Positions 50,465-58,999 of a stretch of 64,000 nucleotides of DNA are shown here, piece after piece (the stretch's first letter is position 1; the number at the start of each line of letters is the position of its first letter). Source of the DNA: an uncultured Lachnospiraceae bacterium (GTDB lineage Bacteria; Bacillota; Clostridia; Lachnospirales; Lachnospiraceae); the NCBI GenBank assembly GCA_910578885.1, contig CAJTSH010000007.1:43973-107972 (forward strand), in the 5' to 3' direction. Below the pieces are notes generated by a model, which was given only the letters and a program-made list of their open reading frames with translations, searched no databases and was not told the origin of the DNA. The position numbers were made by a program, and so were the translations under genes.

Positions 50465-53400
50465 ATGAATCAGACAGACAATTTTGAAATGAGCAACTAT
50501 GGGAAAGAATCTACATTTGCAAGCTTTCTGCCAGGAATCTCCGGTATCCGGGGAATTCCGATTTGGTGCTACTATGTCAATCGCGGACAGTGCGTAGTCA
50601 GCTTCGGCGTAGATAACAAGGATCATGCGATTATGGAGTTCTATCCGGCGCATACGGCGTATATGACCGTAAAACGTACCGGTTTCCGTACTTTTCTCCG
50701 CAAGAACGGAACATATCTGGAGAGTTTTTCGGATGAGTCTATCAGCCATAAGATGAGTATTGCAATGAACGGTCTTACGTTGGAAGAAGACAACACCGAA
50801 GAAGGCTTAAAGACGGTGGTAGATTACTTTACGCTGCCGGGAGAAAATTTAGGCGCTCTGGTAAGAAAAGTAACTGTGACAAATACGGGTTCCGAGACGA
50901 TAGATCTGGAAATCTTAGACGGTATGCCGGCAGTTATCCCTTACGGTGTTGGTATGGAAAGCATGAAGAATATGGCGCAGACGACTAAGGCGTGGATGCA
51001 GGTCGAGGATGTGGAGGAAAAGCGCCCATATTATCGTGTGCGCGTCAGCATGAACGACAGTGCGGATGTTAAGAAGGTAGAAGGCGGTAATTTCTCGATT
51101 GGATGCTTAGAAAATGGTGAAATGCTTCAGCCGATTGTAGATCCGGATGTTGTATTTGCTTATGATTGTTCGCTGGAGACTGCGGTTAATTTCAAAGAAA
51201 ACGGTCTGGACGGGGTTCTTTCAGCGAAGCAGATTACTATGAACCAGCTTCCAAGCAGCTTTTATGGGACGAAGAAGACGCTGAATGCAGGCGAGTCTGT
51301 AGTTATCTATGAGATGGTAGGACAGGTAGAGAATAAAGAAATTCTAAAGGCGTTCTTTGAAGAGGAAAGGGACGGAGCATATTTTGCGGCAAAGAAGAAA
51401 GAGGCAGTAGAATTAGTAAACGATCTTTGCAAGGTGATTGAGACAAAGACTGCGTCGAAAGAATTTGATGCTTATTGCAAATATACCTATATGGACAATG
51501 TGCTTCGCGGCGGTTTCCCGATGAAGCTTGGAAACAACAAGATTTTCTATGTGTATTCCAGAAAACATGGGGATTTGGAGCGTGATTACAATTATTTCTC
51601 CATGCTGCCGGAGTTTTATTCACAGGGGAATGGAAACTTCCGCGACGTCAATCAGAACAGACGCTGCGATACGTTCTTTGCGCCGTTTGTAGGAAGAGAG
51701 AATATTAAGGAATTTTATAGCTTGATTCAGTTAGACGGATACAATCCGCTGGGCGTGGAGAAGCTGACTTATCAGTTGGAGAAAGAAAAAGCGGAAGCGG
51801 TATTTACCGATGTGGAGAAGGATAAAGCGGAGGAACTGGTGAAATTTGTCACCAAAGCATTTACTCCGGGCAGTCTGTACCGTACATTGGAAGAAGTTCT
51901 GGGAGCTGATTGGAACGAGGCGCTGTTCTTCCAGATTATTGATTTTGCAGACAGCATGGTAAATGGAAACTTTGGCGAAGGTTACTGGTGCGATCACTGG
52001 ACTTATAATCTGGATTTGATTGAAGATTACTTGGAAGTAAATCCGGAGAAAGAGAAAGAAATGCTTTACGAGGAGGAGTACACGTATTTCCTTGGACAGG
52101 TAAAGATAAATCATCGTTTCAAACGTTATGCGGAGACGCCGAACGGTTTGCGTCAATATCATGCATTGGACGAATCTAGTAAGAGAAATACTGAGGAGAA
52201 ATTGGTTCGCTCAGACTACGGTAAGGGTGAAATATTAAAATCCAGTCTGTTTGAGAAGCTGATTTTGATGTGTGCGGTGAAGTTTGCAGCATTGGATGCA
52301 TATGGAATGGGTATTGAAATGGAAGGCGGCAAGCCGGGCTGGTATGATGCGTTGAACGGAATGCCAGGTATGTTCGGCTCCTCCATGTCCGAGACCTACG
52401 AGTTATGCCGCATGCTGGAATATACGGTTTCTGCATTGAAAAAATATCAGGACAAGGTGAATGTACTGGAGGAGCTTGCAGATTTGCTCGATAAATTGAG
52501 CGAGATTAACCGTCAGGAAGAGGAGAACCTGAAAGGAGACGGCGAGGTTCTTTCCTTCTGGAACAAAGTGAATGATGCAAAGGAAGCATACAGAGACAAG
52601 ACATTTGAAGGCGTGTCCGGCAAGAAGGTCAGCCGCAGGACAAAAGAGCTTGCAGAGATATTGGAAAGCTTCCACGCAACGGTTATGCGCGGCATAGAGA
52701 AGGCTTGTAAAATCGGCGGCGGTATCTGCCCTACGTATTTCACGTATGCAGTACCGGAATATGAAGTAATGGAAGACGGTATTAAGCCGTTAGAATTTGC
52801 AGTAGTTCCTGTTCCGTATTTCTTGGAGGGACCGGTTCGTTACTTGAAGTTAGATCAGCCGAAGGAGAAGAAGTTAGAATTATATCATAATGTTAAGAAC
52901 AGTGACTTATATGATAATAAGCTTTCTATGTATAAGGTAAATGCATCTTTGGCGGAGGCGTCTTATGAGCTGGGCCGTGCGAGGGCATTTACGCCGGGAT
53001 GGCTGGAGAATGAGTCTATCTGGCTTCATATGGAATATAAATATTTGCTGGAGCTGTTAAGAAGCGGTCTGTATGAGGAATTCTTTGAGGATTTCCACAA
53101 AGCGGCGATTCCGTTCTTAGATCCGAAGGTATATGGAAGAAGCATCTATGAGAACTCGTCCTTTATTGCAAGCAGCAAGAACCCGAATGAGCGTTATCAT
53201 GGAAAAGGTTTTGTTGCAAGATTAAGCGGTTCTACGATCGAGTTTATCAGTATGTGGAAGCTTTTGATGTTTGGACGTCATCTGTTTACGGAGAAAGACG
53301 GAGAACTGGTATTTTCACCGCAGCCGGCAATTCCTGCATATCTGATTTCGGATAAAGATATGGTAACGGCAACGCTTTTGGGTGAGACAGAGGTAGAGTA

Positions 53401-53572
53401 TCTGCTTCAGGAGAAGAAAGATTATGTGCCGGGAAGCTATAAGATCAGCAGTATGCATTTTGTATATAAGAATGGAAGCTCTGCGGATACAAACAGTGAA
53501 ACGGTAACGGGACAGATTGCAGAAGATGTCCGTGACGGCAGAATCAGTAAGATAGAGATTACCTTACAATAG
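50465..53572 (+). CDS. Long GH94-type glycoside phosphorylase (oligoglucan phosphorylase-like)
   Basis: A 1035-residue cytoplasmic enzyme. ATG 50465 follows AAGGAG by eight bases; GTG 50456 lies inside that site. Notable segments: SGIRGIPIWCYYVNRGQC, KHGDLERDYNYFSM, GNGNFRDVNQNRRCDTFF and GEGYWCDHWTYNLDLIEDYL, which holds the likely catalytic Asp. The length and these motifs resemble the long GH94 group that includes 1,2-beta-oligoglucan phosphorylases (about 1,100 residues) rather than cellobiose phosphorylase (about 800). That subfamily assignment is an inference from memory. It differs clearly from the GH94 gene upstream, so the two may act on different chain lengths or linkages. Confidence 0.82.
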   Translation: MNQTDNFEMSNYGKESTFASFLPGISGIRGIPIWCYYVNRGQCVVSFGVDNKDHAIMEFYPAHTAYMTVKRTGFRTFLRKNGTYLESFSDESISHKMSIAMNGLTLEEDNTEEGLKTVVDYFTLPGENLGALVRKVTVTNTGSETIDLEILDGMPAVIPYGVGMESMKNMAQTTKAWMQVEDVEEKRPYYRVRVSMNDSADVKKVEGGNFSIGCLENGEMLQPIVDPDVVFAYDCSLETAVNFKENGLDGVLSAKQITMNQLPSSFYGTKKTLNAGESVVIYEMVGQVENKEILKAFFEEERDGAYFAAKKKEAVELVNDLCKVIETKTASKEFDAYCKYTYMDNVLRGGFPMKLGNNKIFYVYSRKHGDLERDYNYFSMLPEFYSQGNGNFRDVNQNRRCDTFFAPFVGRENIKEFYSLIQLDGYNPLGVEKLTYQLEKEKAEAVFTDVEKDKAEELVKFVTKAFTPGSLYRTLEEVLGADWNEALFFQIIDFADSMVNGNFGEGYWCDHWTYNLDLIEDYLEVNPEKEKEMLYEEEYTYFLGQVKINHRFKRYAETPNGLRQYHALDESSKRNTEEKLVRSDYGKGEILKSSLFEKLILMCAVKFAALDAYGMGIEMEGGKPGWYDALNGMPGMFGSSMSETYELCRMLEYTVSALKKYQDKVNVLEELADLLDKLSEINRQEEENLKGDGEVLSFWNKVNDAKEAYRDKTFEGVSGKKVSRRTKELAEILESFHATVMRGIEKACKIGGGICPTYFTYAVPEYEVMEDGIKPLEFAVVPVPYFLEGPVRYLKLDQPKEKKLELYHNVKNSDLYDNKLSMYKVNASLAEASYELGRARAFTPGWLENESIWLHMEYKYLLELLRSGLYEEFFEDFHKAAIPFLDPKVYGRSIYENSSFIASSKNPNERYHGKGFVARLSGSTIEFISMWKLLMFGRHLFTEKDGELVFSPQPAIPAYLISDKDMVTATLLGETEVEYLLQEKKDYVPGSYKISSMHFVYKNGSSADTNSETVTGQIAEDVRDGRISKIEITLQ

Positions 53573-53581
53573 GGGACGGGA

Positions 53582-54913
53582 ATGGAGCAGATTACAAGAA
53601 TTGCAACGAGTGAGAAAGAAAAGGAGTATTGGAAGGTAACGGATATGAAGGCGGACATTGCCGGTGACTGTATGCATGTGGTAAATGTATATCCGGAAGT
53701 GACTTATCAGCAGTTCAAGGGCTTTGGTGGAGCATTCACCGAAGCCTCCGCCCATAACTATATGAGAATGAGCGAAGAGAATAAGAAGCAGGTGATTCGG
53801 GATTACTTTTCGGCGGACGGGTTAAAGTATAACTTTGGACGCATTCATATGAATAGCTGTGATTTTGGGCTTGGCAATTACGCTTATATTGAAGATGGAG
53901 ATAAAGAATTAAAGACCTTCGACATTGCGCATGATTTTGAAGAGATCATACCGTTTGTGCGGGCAGCGCAGGCGGAAGCCAAGGAGCCGATACGGTTTCT
54001 GATGTCTCCGTGGTCGCCGCCGGCATTTATGAAAACGAATGGCGAAATGAATCATGGAGGCAGCTTGAAGAAAGAGTATTACGAGAGCTGGGCAGAGTAT
54101 TTCGTGAAATTTATTCAGGCATATCAGGAAGCGGGGATTCCGATTGGATATCTGACAGTGCAGAACGAGCCGATGGCGGTACAGACTTGGGATTCCTGCG
54201 TCTATACGTCAGAAGAGGAACGGATTTTTGTGGAGGATTACTTGGGACCGAAGCTGGAAGCCGCAGGACTGGATGTTAAGATTTTCGTGTGGGATCATAA
54301 TAAGGAAGAAGCATATCAGCGTTTCAAGGAAGTGACTTCCGGCGAAAAGGCGATGAAATACGTAGCCGGATGTGCGCTTCACTGGTATACCGGAGATCAT
54401 TTTGAGGCGGTTGAGATGATTGGAAAGCAGTATCCGGACAAGGAAGTATTCTTTACCGAGGGCTGTGTGGAATATTCCAGATTTGCCGATTCCGGTGAAA
54501 CGCAAAAAGCGGAGATGTATGGGCATGACATTCTGGGAAACCTGAACGCCGGCATTCATGCATCCTTGGACTGGAACTTAATCTTAGATGAAAAGGGCGG
54601 TCCGAACCATGTAGGCAATTTCTGTGCGGCGCCGATTATGTATGATACGAAGGGCGATACATATGAGAAGCGGCTCGCTTACTACTATATCGGACAGTTC
54701 AGCCGTTATATCAGAGCAGGGGCAAAACGCATAGGAACGACTAGGTATACCGATAAAATTGAAGTTACAGGCTTTTTGAACCCGGATGGAGAACGTGTTA
54801 TCGTGATCTTAAATAAAACAGATGAAGATGTTCCGATAACCTTAAGGGAGACGGGACATGGGGTGGAAACTGTGGTAAAAGCGCATTCTATTAGTACATT
54901 TTGCTATAAATAG
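53582..54913 (+). CDS. GH30-family beta-glycosidase
   Basis: A 443-residue enzyme without signal peptide, so probably cytoplasmic. Family GH30 features: QFKGFGGAFTEASAHNY near the start, MSPWSPPAFMKTNGEMNHGG, the acid/base Glu in LTVQNEPMAVQTW (about residue 198) and the nucleophile Glu in FFTEGCVEYS (about residue 287), plus a C-terminal beta domain ending in VKAHSISTFCYK. GH30 members act on glucosylceramide, beta-1,6-glucan, beta-xyloside or xylan. A beta-glucosidic substrate fits the neighbouring phosphorylases. It is the last gene of the first operon, nine bases after the phosphorylase. Confidence 0.93.
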   Translation: MEQITRIATSEKEKEYWKVTDMKADIAGDCMHVVNVYPEVTYQQFKGFGGAFTEASAHNYMRMSEENKKQVIRDYFSADGLKYNFGRIHMNSCDFGLGNYAYIEDGDKELKTFDIAHDFEEIIPFVRAAQAEAKEPIRFLMSPWSPPAFMKTNGEMNHGGSLKKEYYESWAEYFVKFIQAYQEAGIPIGYLTVQNEPMAVQTWDSCVYTSEEERIFVEDYLGPKLEAAGLDVKIFVWDHNKEEAYQRFKEVTSGEKAMKYVAGCALHWYTGDHFEAVEMIGKQYPDKEVFFTEGCVEYSRFADSGETQKAEMYGHDILGNLNAGIHASLDWNLILDEKGGPNHVGNFCAAPIMYDTKGDTYEKRLAYYYIGQFSRYIRAGAKRIGTTRYTDKIEVTGFLNPDGERVIVILNKTDEDVPITLRETGHGVETVVKAHSISTFCYK

Positions 54914-54931
54914 GGCGAAAAAATGCAAAAA

Positions 54932-54973
54932 AGGTGTTACTTTTTTTAGAACCATACTAAAAAAATGACACCT
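54932..54973. promoter_or_regulatory. Inverted ACACCT-motif pair upstream of the sugar ABC operon
   Basis: The right copy ACTAAAAAAATGACACCT (54956-54973) matches 16 of 18 positions of the 43416-43433 site; the left copy is inverted, from AGGTGT at 54932 to TAG at 54949. They can also form a long hairpin with T-run, so a terminator role for the GH30 operon is possible. TATAAT at 55014-55019 lacks a good -35, as expected for an activated promoter; the pair lies about 40-85 bp upstream of the expected start. Confidence 0.6.
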
Positions 54974-55063
54974 TTTTAAAATTTGAAGCATTATAACGAA
55001 GGGGTAAAGAAGATATAATGCATATATCAACAACACAGTTGAAGAAAAAAGGAGGATATTTTT

Positions 55064-56515
55064 ATGAAACTGAAAAAAGTAGTTTCTGCATTATTAGTTG
55101 GTACAATGCTTTTATCATGCGTGGCATGTGGTAATAATTCCAGCAACAATGCAGACAAGAAAGATGAAAACAATGATAGCAAAACACCTAGCACAGAATC
55201 CGCTGACAATAATGAAGGCGACGGCGATGATTCCGCTGATGCAACCGGAGACGGCAAATTAGTTATCTGGACATTGGCAGAAGATTTAGGACAGTTTGCA
55301 GACCACTACATGGAAAGCCATCCGGATGTAGAGATTGAGACCAGAGTTATTCAGCCGGCTGATTATGTAACGACAATTCAGACCGCTTTGAATGGTGGAG
55401 CAACTGAGCCGGACGTTATTGTTGGTGAGCCTCAGATGTTAGAGGATATGTTTGACGCTGGTTACTTTGAGGATTTGGATCAGGCTCCTTACAATGCACA
55501 GGATTATGCAGATCAGATCGTAGATTACGTATGGGAAGTTGGTCAGGACGCAGACGGACATCAGAGAGCAATCTCCTATCAGATTACACCGGCTGGTTTC
55601 TATTATCGTAGAGATATTGCAGAGACAGTTTTCGGAACTTCTGATCCAGAAGAAGTTGGCAAATTATTTAAAGATTATGCAACGATCCTTGATACAGCTC
55701 AGAAAGTAAAAGCAGCTGGTCCTTACAGATTATTTGCTTCCGATTCTGAACTTGGTTTCTTCTCAGGTCAGGCACCTTGGGTTGTAGATAACACATTGAA
55801 TGTTGATCAGGTAAGATATGACTACATGGATCTTGTTGTTGAGTTATATCAGCAGGATTTGACAGCATATGCTGCTCAGTGGGCAACACCTTGGTATCAG
55901 GCAATGAGCGGTCCAGTACCTCTTTTGACAGCTGAGACACAGTGGGGTAATGATGACTTGAATGTTTGGGACGCTACACAGTTCGCTAGTGCAACAGAAG
56001 GAATGGATACTGTAGAGGTTATGGCATACGGACTTCCTGCATGGGGCGTATTAACATTAAGAGACAACGTTGGCGATACATCCGGTAAATGGGGCGTTTG
56101 CTCTGGTCCGGCTCCTGGATTCAGTGGTGGTACATACATCGGTATCTCCTCACTGTCCGAGAGAAAAGATACAGCATGGGATTTCGTAAAATTCTGTACA
56201 CTTGATGAGGAAACAGCAGACTGGTGGATTGTACAGTCAGAAGGAGATACAGTTTCTTTGAAATCTGCATTAGAGAAACATGCTGATGATGGAAATGAGA
56301 CATATGGCGGACAGAAGTTATATGAATTCTGGATGAACGCAGCTGAAGATATTGATTACTCTATCGTAACAAGATACGACAAGGCTATCGGCGATGCTTG
56401 GGGTAATGCAATCAGCAGTGTTAAGAACGGAGAGAAGACGAAAGAAGACGCAATCAACGCATTCTATGATGAGGTTGCTTCGGTATATCCGGAACTTACA
56501 ATCAACAGAGAGTAA
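55064..56515 (+). CDS. Extracellular sugar-binding lipoprotein of an ABC importer
   Basis: A 483-residue solute-binding protein. Signal peptide MKLKKVVSALLVGTMLLSCV, lipidated Cys at about residue 22 (VACGNN). An acidic Asn/Asp/Ser linker (about 25-65) precedes the two-domain binding fold (KLVIWTLAEDLGQFADHYME, TEPDVIVGEPQMLEDM, GPAPGFSGGTYIGISSLSE). This is the carbohydrate-binding (MalE-like) class. Codon use is clearly biased compared with the neighbours, suggesting very high expression. AAAGGAGG precedes the ATG. The two permease genes follow. Confidence 0.95.
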   Translation: MKLKKVVSALLVGTMLLSCVACGNNSSNNADKKDENNDSKTPSTESADNNEGDGDDSADATGDGKLVIWTLAEDLGQFADHYMESHPDVEIETRVIQPADYVTTIQTALNGGATEPDVIVGEPQMLEDMFDAGYFEDLDQAPYNAQDYADQIVDYVWEVGQDADGHQRAISYQITPAGFYYRRDIAETVFGTSDPEEVGKLFKDYATILDTAQKVKAAGPYRLFASDSELGFFSGQAPWVVDNTLNVDQVRYDYMDLVVELYQQDLTAYAAQWATPWYQAMSGPVPLLTAETQWGNDDLNVWDATQFASATEGMDTVEVMAYGLPAWGVLTLRDNVGDTSGKWGVCSGPAPGFSGGTYIGISSLSERKDTAWDFVKFCTLDEETADWWIVQSEGDTVSLKSALEKHADDGNETYGGQKLYEFWMNAAEDIDYSIVTRYDKAIGDAWGNAISSVKNGEKTKEDAINAFYDEVASVYPELTINRE

Positions 56516-56531
56516 TGGATAATATTTAATA

Positions 56532-56558
56532 ATATGGGCAGGCCCAGCCTGCCCATAT
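56532..56558 (+). other. Intercistronic hairpin between binding protein and permease
   Basis: ATATGGGCAGG and CCTGCCCATAT form a perfect 11-bp stem with a CCCAG loop and no T-run. Such hairpins often stabilise the upstream message, giving more binding protein than permease. Confidence 0.75.
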
Positions 56559-56583
56559 CGAAATTTAAATGGAGGTAGAAAGA

Positions 56584-57504
56584 ATGGCTAATACTCAAGT
56601 GGCAAAACGGACAAAAAAAAGAAATAAAGATAATATAGCCTATCTCTTCGTGTTACCCTTTGTAATTGTCTTTCTGATATTCAGTGTGTATCCGGTTCTG
56701 AGAACTTTATATTTGAGTTTTACGAGTTATAGGGGATTTGGGGATCCGGTATGGATATGGCTTGATAACTACAAGAGAGCATTGACAGACAAGTTTTTCT
56801 GGAGGGCTTTCTGGAATACTTGTAAAATCTGGGGTGTAAATATCATCGTCCAGTTAGGGCTCGCATTTCTTTTGACAATCATATTCAGTGATATTAAGTA
56901 TAAAATGAGAGGTTTACCTATCTTTCGTGCAATATACTATCTGCCGAACTTAATTGCAGCTACATCTGTGGCGTTTCTGTTCAAGACCTTGTTAGACTGG
57001 AGATTCGGAAGCGTAAACCAGATTCTTGTGTCTGCAGGAATCACAAGTACTCCAATTAACTGGATGGGAGATGCATCGATTGCGCCATATGTAATTTCTA
57101 TCATAGGTGCGTGGATGTGGTTTGGAAATTCATTCATTGTTCTCATGGCAGGTGTACAGGGAATTCCGACTGATTATTTCGAAGCTGCAGCCATAGATGG
57201 TGCCGGAAGATGGACACGGTTCTTTAAGATAACGTTACCGTTATTGAAACCAATTTTGTTATATACCTTTATCACATCCTTGATTGGTGGTTTGCAGTTG
57301 TTTGATTTGCCATACTTGATGGCAGAAGGCGGAACATTAGGCAATCCGTCCGGATGTATGCAGACCGCAGTTATGTATCTGTTTAGATTTGGATTTGAGA
57401 CAGGGCAGGTTGGTTTTGCATCTGCAATTGCGTATACTTTGTTTATCATCATTCTGATTCTATCGGTTATTCAGTTCAAATGGCTTGGCGGAAAGGAGGA
57501 CTAA
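56584..57504 (+). CDS. Sugar ABC transporter permease (MalF-like)
   Basis: A 306-residue membrane protein with six hydrophobic segments. ATG 56584 follows GGAGGT by seven bases; an upstream ATG at 56569 is inside that site. The cytoplasmic EAA loop, which docks the ATPase, is EAAAIDGAGRWTRFFKITLP at about residue 197. The N-terminus is basic (AKRTKKRNKDN). No ATPase gene is present in the locus, so a shared multi-sugar ATPase (MsmX-type) encoded elsewhere is presumed. Confidence 0.95.
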   Translation: MANTQVAKRTKKRNKDNIAYLFVLPFVIVFLIFSVYPVLRTLYLSFTSYRGFGDPVWIWLDNYKRALTDKFFWRAFWNTCKIWGVNIIVQLGLAFLLTIIFSDIKYKMRGLPIFRAIYYLPNLIAATSVAFLFKTLLDWRFGSVNQILVSAGITSTPINWMGDASIAPYVISIIGAWMWFGNSFIVLMAGVQGIPTDYFEAAAIDGAGRWTRFFKITLPLLKPILLYTFITSLIGGLQLFDLPYLMAEGGTLGNPSGCMQTAVMYLFRFGFETGQVGFASAIAYTLFIIILILSVIQFKWLGGKED

Positions 57505-57509
57505 AAAGT

Positions 57510-58346
57510 ATGAATACGATTGGATATAAAATTAAAAAGACAATTATTTATATTTGCTTGATTCTGCTTGCAGCAGCCTGTCTCCTTCCGTTCCTTTTGA
57601 TGATGATAAATTCAACGCGAAGCGGTGTGGAAATTACGACCGGATTTACTTTCATTCCAAGTACACATTTGAAAGAGAACTGGGAACAGCTCTTTGATTA
57701 CATGAATCTGTTCCGAGGCATGGGAAACAGTTTGTTGATAGCAATCCCTGCGACGATTTTATCGGGTTATTTTTCTTCAATTACAGCATATGCGATGGCT
57801 ATTTATAAGTTTAAGGGGAATAAGATAATTTTTGGAGTTATTGTCGTATTTATGATGATACCTGCACAGTTGAGCTTGATCGGTTTCTACAACTTATGTA
57901 TGACATTGAAACTGATTGATTCCTATATCCCTTTGATCGTACCTGCAATTGCTGCACCGGGTACCGTATTCTTCTTAAGACAGTATGTGCAGGCTACGTT
58001 ATCGCCGGCATTGCTTGAGGCGGCAAGAATTGACGGAGCAAAAGAAATCGGTATTTTCCATAAGATTGTACTTCCGATTATGATGCCGGGTATTGCAACC
58101 ATGTCTATCGGAGCATTTATCGGAAACTGGAACAACTACCTTGTACCGTTGATCTTACTGAATACACCGAGTAAGATGACGCTGCCGGTTATGATATCTA
58201 CCTTGAGAGCTGCAACAAACTTACAGGCAAATCAGGGCGCAATTTATTTAGGAGTTGCAATTTCGGTTTTACCGATTCTGATTGCGTTCTGTTTCTTCTC
58301 AAAATATATTATCAGCAGTATTTCTGCCGGTGGTGTAAAGGAATAA
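57510..58346 (+). CDS. Sugar ABC transporter permease (MalG-like)
   Basis: A 278-residue protein with six hydrophobic segments. ATG 57510 follows GGAAAGGAGG, six bases after the first permease stop. EAA loop: EAARIDGAKEIGIFHKIVLP at about residue 172. The C-terminal segment FFSKYIISSISAGGVKE is typical of MalG-type permeases. It pairs with the upstream permease to import an oligosaccharide bound by the lipoprotein at 55064. Confidence 0.95.
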   Translation: MNTIGYKIKKTIIYICLILLAAACLLPFLLMMINSTRSGVEITTGFTFIPSTHLKENWEQLFDYMNLFRGMGNSLLIAIPATILSGYFSSITAYAMAIYKFKGNKIIFGVIVVFMMIPAQLSLIGFYNLCMTLKLIDSYIPLIVPAIAAPGTVFFLRQYVQATLSPALLEAARIDGAKEIGIFHKIVLPIMMPGIATMSIGAFIGNWNNYLVPLILLNTPSKMTLPVMISTLRAATNLQANQGAIYLGVAISVLPILIAFCFFSKYIISSISAGGVKE

Positions 58347-58427
58347 TTATTATTTTGACCCGAATGGGTGTAACATAGCCAGATAATTACAATTTTGTAA
58401 TTTTCTCTCCTTATATAATTTTATGAA

Positions 58428-58463
58428 AACAAGGCAGTACCTTACCCCAGGTATTGCCTTGTT
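58428..58463 (+). terminator. Hairpin after the permease genes, probable terminator
   Basis: AACAAGGCAGTACCT and AGGTATTGCCTTGTT form a 15-bp stem (one G-U pair). No T-run follows; the dispersed element copy 4 begins two bases later. Confidence 0.6.
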
Positions 58464-58464
58464 C

Positions 58465-58500
58465 TATAGTGAACGACAAATAAATTTGCCGTTTGATATA
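58465..58500. repeat. Dispersed hairpin element, copy 4
   Basis: TATAGTGAACGACAAATAAA, then TTTGCCGTTTGATATA. The two arms pair imperfectly (TATA, AACG and C positions match), but order and loop match copies at 635 and 25283. The right end overlaps a TATAAT sequence (58497-58502) before the cupin gene. Confidence 0.55.
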
Positions 58501-58538
58501 ATTTTTCGATACAATTCAATAGAAAGAAGGACAAAAAT

Positions 58539-58973
58539 ATGGGACAAGATATTGAAATTATTGATTTTCCGGCAGAGGATTATATGCCGCTGAAGGATTA
58601 CGAAGGCTGGCGCGTAGCGGTTTTGAAACATTGTGAGAATACGAATCTGGAAAAGATAAGCTGGATGCAGAAGCATATGGAGACGGATGAGGTATTTGTG
58701 CTCTTAAATGGGAATTGTACCTTGATACTGGCAGAAAATGGAGATAAGCCGGGAGTGTATAAAACGATTGAAATGGAGCCGCATAAATTATATAATATAA
58801 GAAAAGGTTTTTGGCATAATCATGTACTGGATGAGGACGGCGAGGTTCTGATTGTGGAAAACCGGAATACTACAGATGATAATTCACCAACCTATCGAAT
58901 GAATCAGAAAGAAATTGAAGAATTTCAAAAAGCGTTTCGGACATTACGGGGGATGACAGGGTTCGGAAAATAG
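58539..58973 (+). CDS. Cupin-fold protein
   Basis: A 144-residue single-domain beta-barrel protein. Cupin-like segments: MQKHMETDEVFVLLNGNCTLIL and KGFWHNHVLDEDGEVLIVENR, giving His and Glu positions similar to metal ligands, although the first motif has HMETDEVF where typical cupins have HxH. Members with this layout are often found beside sugar ABC transporters and glycosidases, possibly as sugar isomerase or lyase or sensor. Function is not assigned. AGAAAGAAGG precedes ATG 58539. Confidence 0.75.
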   Translation: MGQDIEIIDFPAEDYMPLKDYEGWRVAVLKHCENTNLEKISWMQKHMETDEVFVLLNGNCTLILAENGDKPGVYKTIEMEPHKLYNIRKGFWHNHVLDEDGEVLIVENRNTTDDNSPTYRMNQKEIEEFQKAFRTLRGMTGFGK

Positions 58974-58999
58974 ATTTTAGAGAGGCATAAGGCAGGCAT

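Noticed and set aside
54920..54980. Only a terminator for the GH30 operon
   Set aside because: The hairpin has a T-run, but its arms carry the same 18-bp motif found upstream of the chemoreceptor gene, so an operator is at least as likely; kept as regulatory with that note.
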